Source of the DNA: Phallus indusiatus
Lineage: Eukaryota > Basidiomycota > Agaricomycetes > Phallales > Phallaceae
Assembly: GCA_027605045.1 (NCBI GenBank)
Contig: JAQFWX010000200.1
Span: 1-43,528, forward strand
Reading direction: 5' to 3'
DNA: 43,528 nt
Shown one piece after another: positions 10,847 through 22,518 of this stretch (position 1 is its first letter; each line of letters begins with the position of its first letter). Below the pieces are notes generated by a model. That model made no database searches. It was not told where the DNA came from and saw nothing but the letters and a program-made list of their open reading frames with translations. The translations under genes and the position numbers were made by a program.

Positions 10847-11556
10847 ATGTCGTCATTGCTTTCTTTTTCATCATCGTCATCTCCTCCGCCTAAATCTTGC
10901 CTCAAGAATTCGCCCCATTTGACGACTCATAATCCAACCTCCATACCATTGTCCCCACCTTTACCATTTCCTCATGTTCATGTTCATTTCCCCCCGCCGG
11001 CTATCCTTTGCACAACTCATCTAACGCACTCAAAGAAGATGTATAATCGTCGTCCCGTGCCAGTAGCTCCGAACGCTTGTACCTTGCCCGAGAGAAGAGG
11101 CGGGAAGATATACTACAATGAACGGATTCTCCAAAAGCTCAGCTTTCAGGGTCGTCGCGCTTGCCGTCTTCGCATCACGAACATCATATACTTTCATCCT
11201 CCGAGTCTGAAGATTCTGATGGTTTTACTCTCTGCAATTCATTGATGGAAGAGGACGCGTACATTAGCGACATTGCGACTGTCATGGACGGCATGCTTTT
11301 GGGATTCCTACCCCACCCTCCATCGCGTGATAGGTCTCGCTCTCGGTCAAGGTCAAGATCCCGTTCTAGGTCACGTTCCAATGAACGAGAACAGGGACCT
11401 CGTTCGAGTTTGAAAGAGTCAGACAAACACTATTCTGCCTATAGGAAAAGGTCGAGGAAAGATTTAGAGGATGAACGCGGACGATGGAAACCAAACGGAA
11501 TTTTTGCGTTAGTGAAGGACGAGATGGAGGCTTCCTCCTGTCTTGGTGGTTTTTGA
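10847..11556 (+). CDS. uncharacterised protein with Arg-Ser repeat tract
   Basis: Two frames that together read as one protein of about 236 residues. The N-terminus is Ser/Pro-rich with PKSCLKNSP and HVHVHFPPP, then RRPVPVAPNACTLPERRGGK; the second part has SSSESEDSDGFTLCNS, an alternating RS tract (RDRSRSRSRSRSRSRSRS) and a basic tail. SCLK...VHFP resembles short basidiomycete proteins of unknown function; the RS tract suggests nuclear or splicing association by composition only. The frame switches at GGG 11149-11151; one extra G there joins KLSFQG to SSRLPSSHHEH, so it is probably a base-call gap. A small intron is the alternative. Confidence 0.55.
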
Positions 11557-11958
11557 GATTTACGGCCATTCCTTTTTTTTTTTGCTCTCAATGCACACCA
11601 CACAAGCTAATACCCCAGCTTTGTCAAGTTCTTTCATTGATCGTTTTACATCCCATTTCATCCCATTCTAATTACATACAAAAATTCATTGTTCATTATT
11701 TATAGAGAGCTAGCGCTTCTGTTCGTTCATTTCAGCCGTGTACATACAAGTTGGTTCTAAACAAAGTCGGCTCGTTGCCTTTTATTGCAAAAGATGAACG
11801 GCGGAGAGTGCAACATATACAAAATGATGTGGTTTCGCCATTAAGAGTACATGTACAAATTGATGTGGCGTCGCGAATAATTGAAAAAAGTTACTACATA
11901 GTCCGTCCATGCACCATCCACTTTTACACTAGCTAAACGTTACGATCGTTCATATACA
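11557..11958. other. convergent 3' intergenic region
   Basis: About 400 bp between the stops of the RS-repeat gene (+) and the PalI-like gene (-). It opens with a run of T and is otherwise unremarkable. No repeat or RNA gene seen. Confidence 0.4.
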
Positions 11959-12826
11959 TCAAAAATATCCATCACGAGGTCGTCTGTAGCGTCCACAGCT
12001 ACCTACAGCACCAGCACAGAACGCAAGGAGTAAAGCGACGAAAGCCCCAAGCGTTAACCAAATGGCGTTTCCGTAAGTTGCGGTTGTGCCCGCGGGGCCA
12101 TCATCCCTAATGCGATCTCTGGCGATTGACCATAGAATCTAATTTCGGAGGTTAAGTCGTGAAGAACTTTACTGAGACCAGCTTTGACATACCATGTCAA
12201 TGATCCATGCGATGAGCGTAACCAATGCGGCTACGGTCGTGACCAAGGTCATAAAAATTGTCCCCGCGCGAGAATAGGCAGTACCGCACAATCCAAATAT
12301 GACCGCGATAGCCGCCAGACCAGCAGCTAGACAAAAGTTTATTTGGTGATACAGGAACGAAGGTAAGCTGTGCGTACCTATTGGGTGTAAGATTAAAGCA
12401 GCTGTAAGGCCTTTGATAACAGTATTGTTGAGATGCGAACTATCGTTATGCCAGTCATAAGTATTTATGATCATAGCGAAGATAGAGTTATAGACATACT
12501 TTGACAATCCAATCAAAGTCGGATCAAAGCTGTACCTACATTCCTTCCTGAACCAGTAAATCCGAAGCACCCAAACCTAATCTCGCGTCCTTCCACAAAT
12601 ACCTTGAGAAAATATATGGCATTCCAAGTAGGAACGGAGACCTAAGCTAGCGTGTAAGCCTTCAAAACACTGTTATAGTAATCTTGTAAGTCATACCGAG
12701 ACCTGTTTAATTTGAATTTTTAACATTCATGAAAGCAAGAACAGGCAAAAAAAAACGACATACGAAGATCAATAAGACCATCGCGGCAAAACAAAGAAAC
12801 AACGCAGGAGCAGCTGGAGATGCCAT
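11959..12826 (-). CDS. SUR7/PalI (Rim9) family membrane protein
   Basis: Four-helix membrane protein of the PalI/Rim9 family, which takes part in ambient-pH sensing (Rim/Pal pathway) or cortical membrane organisation. Start 12826 gives MASPAAPALFLCFAAMVLLI (first helix); then VSVPTWNAIYFLKV and REIRFGCFGFTGS, the extracellular signature; SFDPTLIGLS; TAALILHPIAAGLAAIAVIF (helix 2), a third helix at TIFMTLVTTVAALVTLIAWI and a fourth at TLGAFVALLLAFCAGAVG, followed by a short basic tail. At least five short introns. In the conserved GYSFDP stretch the frame slips by one near 12534; an additional base there would give VGYSFDP as in relatives. CACGTG lies upstream at 12981-12986. Confidence 0.85.
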
Positions 12827-13330
12827 GTTGTTAACGTTGGTATCCTGTTGGACAAGGCTTTCGTTCGCTCGTTAAGTTAACGGGAATATGGGAATAGTGG
12901 TATAAGGAAGGGGGATAGGAAGCAACGCCCAATTGACGCAGAGACGAGGCCTTTTTCAAGTGTCTCGCAGCTGTTCGCGTCACGTGGGTGTCTGGCAAAG
13001 TGGCAATGACGTATGCTGCGGAGCTTTGAGGTCATTTCATAGCACGCACTGCCTAAAATTACTGCGCTCCGATTTTCAGCTGCATGATCTTCGCAGCTGG
13101 GGCTATGAGGGTGATATGACCGCATAATCAGAGCAATTACTTGGCAATTGCACCATTCGCAATAAACTATCCAATATACTACGAATGGAGCTTGTGGCAA
13201 TCTATCTATAACTTGGGTACTAGTCCGCGGAAAATCTCGTGGCACCAACATCCCATTCCTAATCCAAATATACATACTGTTCATACCATAGAGAATATAT
13301 ACAACCTCTTTTTTTAGATCGCGTAAAGCC

Positions 13331-14921
13331 TCATAATTTAGAAAGCGTTGCCGTCGATGCGTCGTCCCTCGCTTCTGAGTTACAAGTATCACGATGAGAG
13401 ACGGAAGTAACTGAGGGGAAACTTACCCAATTGCTTCAATTGATAGGCAACGTAATTTTTGAGCATTTCGACGCTGAGACAACCTGCTCCCGCTAATTCA
13501 GGTGCGATTACTACTGATTGATTCCATCCCAGTGCTGCGCTCGTTTTGAAATTCTCAATCCGCCGCTGATAGAACTTGAGAAGAGATGCAACGTGTGACT
13601 TAGAACTACCGTTTCCATGTCCATTCTCATTCCCATTCCCGTTTCCATTCCCGTTTCCATTCCCGTTTCCGTTCAGCATCTCGAGCAAGGTCGTATAAGA
13701 AGCATAGTATAATGGCTGAAGTTGGGGGATCTGTCGTAAAGCACCACAAACGTTGCTCCAGGGCGTTGGGTATGGTGATTCCACCGAAAAGTATTGTAGG
13801 TCTTCCCCATCTGCGAAGGTTTGTTTTAACAGCGCCGACGCAGCTATATCGCATGGAACCCAACGATAAGACTGAATCCCGGGAAAATGGGCCAGCCAAG
13901 GAAAAAAAAAAACAAAAGACGCCGTTGTATTTTCAGTCAATGTGCCTCATCGCATAGAGAGCTGTACACCTTACCGGCATATCAGTTGGACAAATCCTCG
14001 TGGTTAAAATGGCGCGCAGTAGTATTGTGGAATATTCATATTTTGACCATTGCCCATTCGTTGTCATGCCGGATAACTGACCCACGCGAGAGACTGTAGC
14101 TCTCAGCCCAAATGGTATAGCATTCACAATCATCCGCTCGCATAGATATTTGCTTTGACCATACCCTAGATCCTGAATAACCATCGAGGGGTCGTCAATA
14201 GGCCTTTCGGGAACAAGGACCTGTCCTCCAGTTTCTCCAATGATGGGTACATCGGACGGACCCTTAAATTCCATGGCAGCTGCTAGGGATGAAAGAAAGA
14301 CTAGGCGGGGACATCTCTGACGGGGTGAGCCAAGGGCAAGATCGATAAGATGTCGGGTACCAGCAATGTGCATCTGTTCAAAATATTCCAAGCCGACGTT
14401 GAACCGGAGCTCCCAGGCTGAGTGTATGATATGGGTTATTGTACTCTGTAGCTGAAAATCATGAAGCGTCGTCAAAAATATTAGCAATGGGGAGAAGGAG
14501 AGCATAAAAGGTTACTGACGTCGATGTATTCCGTGTCGTTCAACCCTAGTTTCTTTTTTGATAAATCTATGTCAAGGTATACTATTCGGGTCGATGAGTT
14601 ATTCAGTAGGTTGGGGTCAAATCCTTTCTCTCGAAAAGCATCGCCGATTCGTTCTTTGGCCGGTAAACCATTTCTGCGGTTTAGCAAGTATATCGTCCGC
14701 ACATTAGGATCTTCGATTAATAAATGGCACATTATGCACCCGACATTGCCAGTTGCGCCAGTCAAGGCGACATGGTATTCCTCCTCACGTAGACCATTAT
14801 CCGCTTGCGTTAAAGAAGATTGACCCTTTCTTGAACCGGCACCGATAGATATATGAGGAATAAAACCTGACGAGTATTTTTGAATCGTGTCGGCCATGCG
14901 ACGATGGAGGTCATTAGCCAT
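13331..14921 (-). CDS. stand-alone thioester reductase domain protein (NRPS-like/aminoadipate-reductase type)
   Basis: An extended short-chain dehydrogenase like the R domain that ends NRPS-like and Lys2-type enzymes and reduces a carrier-bound thioester with NADPH. Seen: nucleotide motif VALTGATGNVGCIMCHLL, YLLNRR after the second strand, HSAWELRFNVGLEYFE, LVFLSSLAAAMEF, the catalytic YxxxK in GYGQSKYLCERM, RVGQLSG, then PCDIAASALL. The start at 14921 opens only about 40 residues before the Rossmann fold (HRRMADTIQKYSSGFIPHIS), which matches the linker after a carrier domain. There is no adenylation or carrier domain upstream in the 1.3 kb before the next gene. An Asn-Gly microsatellite (about 13620-13675) inserts about 20 residues near the C-terminus. 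A final small exon ends at 13331. Confidence 0.85.
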
Positions 14922-16234
14922 AGTTGGTTGAATGAAAATAAGATGAAATGTTCTCTCTATCTAGCTGTCCGCTTGTGTGCTTGTGTGTGTGCTGGCAAAC
15001 AATTCGCCCGCCATGACGCAGTGGCGGTAATGTGCTTTGCGCCGGCCATCGGTCGCGCACGTCGGGTTCAAAGTGAGTGAAAATCCTTTTTGAGTCCGAC
15101 GTCAGCCTCGTTCGGCATCCTCTCATTTTCATCCCCCGCCAGATCGAGCCATATTCCTTCTCATTGCGCCGGCGCATCCTTTCTTTTTACCCCAGATAAA
15201 GTCATATTAGAACTGTACCTGCACGAAGTAATATTTCCTGATGGTGCCGCAGCGCTCTACATATTAACTCGGATTGGAGGCCGTTATCTATTAAGATTGC
15301 ATCTTTGGAAGACAGCGCGGACGATAGTTTGGGTATGTATTCTCATCTTCAACTAATGGTTGGATATCTCATTTTTTACTTGTTCTCGCAATTTCTATGA
15401 AAATATTCTGTTTCTTCATCATTGGAACGCTCGCGGTCGAGAAAATTCGAATAAATCGTTGGTTGGTTAATAGTCCATGGCCGATGATGGGAATTCAATT
15501 TCTCAACTTATTAGACTAAACTTAAGATCGTTGAAGTATGTAGGTGTGAACATTTTGAAATGCCGCTCAGTCCGTGTTCCCTCAAATAAACATGTTTTGT
15601 TCTTCCAATCTTCCGCTTTTATCTAAACAGCGCGCTGTAATTAATTATCTCTGCTTGCCGTTGAAAATTGGCACTTGCCTCTGCCTGCCGTCAACTCAGC
15701 GGAACACGGGGAAGGGCTACGTTTCGTCCGGCTGTTTTTGCTTGTTCATAATCATAAAAATACTTCATAAACACCATCTTTGAACGTCTGAGTACAATAG
15801 ATGACGCTTCGAGAAGCGTTCCCTATGACTTACTGCCTAGGGACTTCGGAGAAAACCTAACGGGTGTCGCGACCAAAGATTAAATTGCGTCCGGGAATGA
15901 AAGCTCGTAATGAAGACTCCTTTGAAGGGTTAATCTTGTCCGTTTAAACGTTCAGCCCATCTTGCCTTGTCCCAAGACACGCATTCGCAACCCGAGTCCC
16001 TGTTCGCCTTATACCTACTGAGTCAACATCCTACAAGTCTTTAGAACTGGGACGCGTTATAATAAACACACCATTGTTTTTCGTTAAAAGATAGGTTGCG
16101 ATGACTCTTTCCGAGTTAACATGAGAACATTTTGCAGGTTCAAACGAAACACCCTGACGGGAGGACTGTGACGGCGTCACATAGAGACAGACATCTACGT
16201 TAACTCAAACACCCACCGGCGATTCGTTGTGTCG
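14922..16234. other. 1.3-kb divergent intergenic region
   Basis: Lies between the reductase start (-) and the coatomer epsilon start (+). I looked for the missing adenylation/carrier domains, tRNAs and rRNA and saw none. Short open frames (e.g. 15090-15356, 15574-15783) lack coding character. It presumably contains both promoters. Confidence 0.45.
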
Positions 16235-17319
16235 ATGGATTCCTCAAATCTATACTACGTGAAACAACAGTTTACATTAGGTGTGGTATTTTTCAACTTG
16301 CGAATGCTCCTCATTTCACAGTTTACCAGGAGCTTGGAAATCCCTAACGGACATTACGCCAGATGAATCGTCGCCAGATTACCATCAAATAAAACTCTAC
16401 CAAGCTCGCGCTCTTATTGCATTGAATCGACCAATAGAAGCACTTGGAATTTTGCCATCAGATAGCACATCCCTTTCGGTCCGTGCTGTCTCTGCTTTAG
16501 CCAAGTACGTAGCACAGCAAGACGGGGAGAAGGCCCTTGAAGAAATGAGAGACCTTTGCGTCGAGATTGAACAGGAAGGTATCGATGAGAATGAGAAAAG
16601 TCTGGTTAAAGTTATGGCTGGTACCGCTTTTGCAAGGGAAGGGAAATTGAAGAAGCGTTGGAGGTTTTGGGAGCGGGTACTCCCATTGAAAATCTGGACG
16701 CGTACGCTTTTTTTTTACTTTCTTTCCTATTCTTTGCTTCTCTACTTCAATACACCTTTTTATAACAGTCTGGCGCTGGTTGTACAAATCTATCTCTCAA
16801 TAAACCGTGTAGATCTCGCGAGGAAGGAACGCGATCGTGCTAGAAAATGGGCGGAAGATGACTTATTAATGCAGCACATAGAAGCATCAATCGGCCTGTT
16901 GACAGGTAAAGATTCGTACGCAAACCCTCATTCCTTCTATATCGAACAACTACACAACCCATCTGTGTCCTCCGGCCAACTTCTCGTTTCACGCGGTGTA
17001 ACACACCTTCTGCGGAATGAATTACCCGAAGCACAATCGGACTTTTCAGAAGCTCAAAAACTTAAGTATGGGAGGGTTGATGATGCACTAGCCGGGGCTA
17101 TCGTGGCTGCGGAGCTTGTAGGTCGAAAGACAGACATCAGACCTTTGTGGAGGTACGGATCTTCCTCCATGACTATCCTATCATCATCCGTCTTATTTTG
17201 AGCATAGCCAACTATCAGAAACTTATCCGGAGCACCCCTTAGTGAAGTCTTTAGTGGAGAAAGACGGTCAATTTGACACCTTTGCTAGACATTACAACGT
17301 CCCTGCCCTAGCAGTTTAG
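16235..17319 (+). CDS. sec28: coatomer subunit epsilon (epsilon-COP)
   Basis: TPR-like helical subunit of the COPI coat (B-subcomplex with alpha- and beta'-COP), used in Golgi-to-ER transport. The start at 16235 gives MDSSNLYYVKQQFTLG, the family's characteristic opening; an intron follows, then AWKSLTDITPDESSPDYHQI and YQARALIALNRP. Later YLSINRVDLARKERDRARKW, GLLTGKDSYANPHSFYIEQL and LLVSRGVTHLLRNELPEAQS are family-typical. The last exon (from about 17212) ends in HPLVKSLVEKDGQFDTFARH and YNVPALAV. The frame slips at AAA 16644-16646; one more A restores IEEALEVLGAGTPIENLDA. Because this gene is near-universal, a sequence error is more likely than a pseudogene. Confidence 0.93.
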
Positions 17320-19500
17320 TACGCATGTTGCTAAGTTCTGTTCATATCGCATCTCTACTACATACGCGTGTTGGTTTGAAAGAGATGAGAAAGCACGGGC
17401 TCGATATGTCATTGGCTCAAGAGTTGTAATGATAAGCGAGAACTTAACGCCATCTCTGTCGTATTTCATACAAACCTTTAATGTTCAACATGTAAACATC
17501 CACTGCTGAGTCTGAATTACCTTTTAGCTTATGGATGCTGTTCGGTCCTTTCAAGTATTGCTTCATCTGATTGTTCTTTTCTTTCTACGCCAGATGTAAT
17601 ATAGGAGTTATGACCCTAATCCAACTTGTGGATTTTCTTGGGAGAATGGGGTGTTGAATGATGAAACGATGACCGTCAGTCTCCATCTCTTTGTCTGATC
17701 CTTTGGCCCCTGTCCTCATTACTGTCATCATTGTCATTGAAAGCTCCTGTGCCGTAGCCTACCTTCGCCTCTCACCATAACAGCATCCCTTCCCAATGTT
17801 CTCATAGGACTCCCAACCCTCATCAGCATCATGTCAACAGAACACCGCCATCTTCCTATTTCCTAGTCATCATTTAAAGCTCTCCATTTTAACCTTCCGG
17901 TTTGCATTATATGTTCCTGCTCTCATTACCCTGTCTTTCAATCAACCTGAATCAAAGTCTTTTCATATATTATCACATTTCTACATTTCCCTTTCTCAGC
18001 TTCCTACACCTGATTCACTATTGTAGTACTGTAGCCTTGTATGTTACTGTTTTTTTTCTCCCTATCTTCATCACTTAATGATGTTATCCCTTCAATGTTT
18101 AGTTGGTGTATATTTATTTGTGTAATAATAATCATTCAACCAGGATATGTATAGCACTAAGGTCTCAAAACACTATCAAAATAGAGTGAGACTAGTATCA
18201 TTCAAGGGAGGATTTAACACTAGCACTATTAAACTAAACAATTTCTAGAACACCAATAGAATTTTACAGAAGATTAATTCAAAACAGAGCAATTTCAGTT
18301 CACATCTGATTGTTCATATGCATCAACAGTCACAACACCTTCTGATATGTAAATTCTTAAGATGAAATTATACACATATGCAATGTTTTGCATATAGAGA
18401 ATCAAGTCAGTCATTATCCTCATTCATATATAACCATTTTTTATATGACTCCCTTTACCTCTTCAGCATTCTTTTCTTTGAGACCTTTGGAGGATATTAC
18501 TCTTGATGTTACCTCAGATAAAACAATAGATATGCTATTAGAGGATATAAGAATAATGATAAATTTGGGCTCAGAACCATAAAAACACATAGAATGATGT
18601 AGAAACTTAAGGAAGACCCTCCTGTAAACACTAAATTAAAGGTAAGTTTTTATATACATACAATGGAAAGAGAGAAAAGTTTAATTGTAAAAGAAGGTAA
18701 TTGTAATTGGCAAAAGATAAAATGACTGGTATATATATTACCACTCTCTTACAATGTATCAGGAGGATGAATAAGTTGAATGCTGGTCTCATTAGATGCT
18801 TTATCACTGTCCTTAACTGAGTATCAGGTTAATACTGAATAAGTTAAATATGTAATATATATGTATATACTTTAAGATTGATATATCATCTTTGACTTTG
18901 TAGGATTATCTTGCTAAGATAGATTAATAAGACATAAATAAAGCTTTTGGACTGATTTATTTATCTATACTAAGCAATAGGTAGAGTAGGTGAGCTTGAG
19001 GTTATATTAAAATTACTATATACTCATTCTCCCATTCTCAAACCCAGTATCTCCTTCAACATAGATTAACTTATCAATAATAAATAGAGTTTTGAATAGT
19101 ACTGCATCTATTATAACAGTATCACTTACTCTTACAGATGTAGAAGGACTGCCAAGAGATTCTCCAAACCTTAGCTAATAGCATTGATACCTTTGTCCTT
19201 TGTATCTCTAGCTAATACACTCTGTAGAATAAGTTCAATAAAGATATTGATGATTTACTTGACTTGGATGATAGCACTATTATCTTTAATATTTATACTA
19301 ATCAAGTCTCTACTCCTTGACCAGTTTTATTAGTTGATAGGTCTGGATATCTTTGACAGACAATTTTAGTATCATTCTAATTACCACACTGTCAACCAAA
19401 ACAATCTGGATCTCTATTAAGATGCGTCTTTTTAGACTGTGTGCTTTGGGCACACAGATTGTTATTATGCGATATGATTCAATGACAACATTCCTTAACA
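17320..19500. other. gene-poor AT-rich island, left part
   Basis: From about 17.9 kb the composition falls visibly in GC compared with the genes on the left. It has no long open frame, no LTR and no terminal repeats I can pair. Scattered short frames (for example 18388-18582) are not convincing. It may be a decayed insertion, but I cannot name one. Confidence 0.5.
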
Positions 19501-20068
19501 ATGTTGGCCATGGACCAAATCAAATACAGTTACGATAATTTCATTTCACCCATTCAGACATTTGTTTCTTTTTACCAGGCAACTGCCCATGGGTTGACAA
19601 CTTCCGTTACGTTTGAAGATACCAGTCACTGTACAGTGGTCAAAGGCTTGGTATATAAAATAATGGCCAACATTGAAAAAATACTTTCAAACTTGTTAGT
19701 TTCATTGACAGGTACTTTGTGGTGTCTAGAAGTAAGTTCGCTCCCTAATGCTCTTTTACAAAAGCAAGTGACTAAATCATGAGTATCTAGGACAATACCG
19801 GAGAGAGTTTCAAGAAGTTGTTAATAAATATCAAGTACGGATGACATTTCCTTTCACTTTATCCAAACTCATTCCTCTCAGAAACAATGAAATCACATAT
19901 AGCGATATACCAAGGATAATCGTTGAGGATATTTTGAAAAATTTCAAGAATTTCAACTTCGTTAAGAAAAAGGTATATTTATATGTGTGGTTCCATATCA
20001 CAACTTCTGTATTCTCTTCAAAGTTTCCAGGGTCGGACAAGGAAATAACATTAGATGAAGTATTGTAG
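19501..20068 (+). CDS. orphan two-exon gene in the AT-rich island
   Basis: Exon 1 (19501-19731, 77 codons) begins MLAMDQIKYSYDNFISPIQT. A clean GTAAGT donor at 19732 and an acceptor ending at 19783 (CATGAG) remove 52 nt, and exon 2 (19784-20068) continues in phase as YLGQYRREFQEVVNKYQVRM to TLDEVL and a stop, giving 171 residues. The splice keeps a long open frame through AT-rich DNA, which supports a real gene, though the acceptor is weak. No domain recognised; it looks alpha-helical and hydrophilic. Confidence 0.45.
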
Positions 20069-20195
20069 GTAATGTTTTCCCTTTCTCATAAGTAATGTAT
20101 TTTCATGTTTGTTTGGCTAGAGAACAGTTATACTGACTAGCCATATATCGAAATGTGCCATTACTTGATGCCACATTCTGCTGCTCAACTCCGTA

Positions 20196-20477
20196 ATGAG
20201 TCAAGATGGGGATGGAATGTCGAATGGAAAGCCAGACTCTAATTTAAATCAGTTAGTTTTTGATTTGAAGGAATTACTGAACCAGTCCAATGAACTGCAG
20301 ATAAGACAAGAACACTTTTCTAGTCTTGTCCTTGGTTTTAACAATTACCAATTGGTAAGTGTTCGCTTTTATATATAATCAGTATTCAATACAACTATAT
20401 ATTTTCAGCCCCAACCGTCACCATCCCAGTTTTATATGAAAGAAGAGAACCATAATATAAATATGAATTTGAAATGA
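20196..20477 (+). CDS. orphan small two-exon gene (75 aa)
   Basis: Exon 1 20196-20354 (MSQDGDGMSNGKPDSNLNQL...), intron 20355-20408 with textbook GTAAGT and TTTTCAG ends, and exon 2 20409-20477 ending in KEENHNINMNLK and TGA. The helical stretch FDLKELLNQSNELQIRQEHF could form a short coiled coil. It lies 127 bp after the other orphan on the same strand, so both may be pieces of one unrecognised element or a tandem pair. Function unknown. Confidence 0.45.
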
Positions 20478-22164
20478 TTACGTGGGGCTATGGATTAGAA
20501 GGAGAAAAGAAGGGGGGCAAATAAGAGGTAATGAATTGAAGTAGGAAATGATAGCCTTCAAGTGGTGGATGATGATGGTGAAGGAGCATTGTTTGATAAA
20601 AGCTTCTGTCCAGGAGTTCCTTCTGACTTTCTACCAGCTCAGAGCTTGCTGTAACTATCCGAACTATATAGCTAAATGTATCGGCTATAAATGATTGGAC
20701 TACAACTAGATATTTGTTTTGAGGTCGGTTAGTCTATCGTGGAGCGGGTCCTGGTGCTGTTTTCAAATAGAGGGTGAAAAAGAGAATGCGGGTGTGGGGA
20801 AATGAGAGCTGTATGTATGCGCTGATGTGGAACCAACATAAACAAAACACAAACAACAAATGCAACAACTAAGAAATATCGTATGCAGGTGTGCAAGTGA
20901 GGGAATAAGAAATATTGTATGCAGATGTGCAAGTAAGGGAATATATATATGGGCTACTCAGCTCACACTAAGGGTTATTCGCGCCCAGCTGAGGGGGTTC
21001 GGGTAAGCGGGTATCCCGTGGGATTTTCTCGTGCGATTTCTCGCTTGTTTATTTATTTATTTATTATTTTTTATATACAAAGTATTTATTTTCTAATTAT
21101 TTATTTATATTATTACTACTTACCTTGAGCCGAAAAAAAAGGAGGCGTACTTACTCTAATGTATACACCTTCAACTCGCGGAGAGGAGAGGACGCGTCCG
21201 TCCGTAATAACTCACCTTACTCGGTAGAGCGGTGTTGCACACATGCACACGCACTCGCCTTACTCACCTTACTTACCTTCAACTCGCTCGAGAACACGCG
21301 TCCGTACGTGGGGTACTCGCTCACCTAGAGAATGAATGGATCTACTTTACCTCTTTTTCTTATCTAAGAAAAGAAAAGAAAATACGTGCACTCACCTTAC
21401 CTTACCTTTGGTAAAGAGGGGAGGAGCGTGTACTCACCTAAACTCACCTAATATACACAAAACCTAGTGGACGCGTCCTGCCACTCGACTAACTCGACTC
21501 GACTTGATATCCGAATTTAAACCTACCTTACCTTACCTACCCCATGTGTGTGTTCGTAATATTAGGGTCTTGCTCCCACCTGCAAACACTCGATCGGAGA
21601 GCAGTCGAAACGATCGACGCCCGTCCAATCCAGTTACCCTCCACCTTGAGGCTTCTCTAACGAAGAAGAGCACTCTAGGCTTCAAGCTGCATAGATGGTG
21701 GATGGATGGATGGATGGCCTTGGTGGATGTCAAATGATTCGACTGGGGGCTGGATGTTGAACCAGAGTAGGTGGTGGACTGGTGAAAAAAAATAAAAAAT
21801 ACCCGAATTTAAACTCAGCCGGCATCCACAGCGGACAATGGCGTCACAGCATCACAGTGTCACGGAACACTTTCATGTAAAGAAAAAATTAAAATTATTC
21901 TAAATATCTTTTTTATTTGTTTATTTATTGATTTATTTATCTATTCATCTTCTTAAAAAAAAAAAGACTGAAAAATACTGTTGCCCACACACAACGCATG
22001 TGAGTACAGAAATACAGAAAAACAGACTGCATGTCGGCCGGCCGGCATGGAGATTAAATTTGATGTGATGGCCGGCCGGTCACTACCTAAAAATAGTATG
22101 TACGCGTCGTCACACATCACATGAAAATTATGGTGACATGTGACATGTTGGGTCACAATTGCCT
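20478..22164. repeat. simple-sequence and short-repeat region
   Basis: No convincing gene. At 20953 there is GGGCTACTCAGCTCACAC, a motif that recurs at 36265 beside the minisatellite. Then TTTATTTATTTATT runs (about 21049-21110), many CTTACC/ACTCACC words (about 21120-21540), a GGATGGATGGATGG tract (about 21704-21718), and two GGCCGGCCGG blocks at about 22036 and 22070. Overall it resembles old subtelomeric or centromere-distal filler. Confidence 0.5.
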
Positions 22165-22207
22165 GCTTACATACAAATGTCATAGCACCCAGAATTTGTA
22201 TGTAAGC
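22165..22207. repeat. 14-bp perfect inverted repeat
   Basis: GCTTACATACAAAT (22165-22178) pairs perfectly with ATTTGTATGTAAGC (22194-22207) across a 15-nt loop. The right arm with its preceding bases (GAATTTGTATGTAAGC) occurs again at 23974-23989. It may be a short mobile hairpin or a regulatory site. Confidence 0.6.
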
Positions 22208-22518
22208 AACTAGCTCACGTTCACAAGGGGTCTTCTCTGCCCTACCATACCAGGTTCCTGGTTTTTCATTGGATTCATTAATTAAATTTTAAATTAACAC
22301 GCTCGTGTGTGCCCCTTTATAATATAGATTTTTTAAAGAAAAAAATAAAATAAAATAAAAATTCAGGATAATACATACAAAAGTGGCAATCTTGATCTAT
22401 CAACGACTGTGAATCCTGAAAAAAAGAAAAGAAAGGGAAAGTTCCTAACACAATCAGGATCAGCGACAAAAGTGACTGCAATAGAATAACTTACTACTAG
22501 GCTAGACAAGGTCAAGTA

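Noticed and set aside
15090..15783. Short ORFs upstream of coatomer epsilon, checked as remains of an adenylation or carrier domain
   Set aside because: No A-domain core motifs or phosphopantetheine Ser motif can be read in any frame.
16497..16787. Minus-strand ORF within coatomer epsilon
   Set aside because: Shadow of the coding strand and of a T-rich intron.
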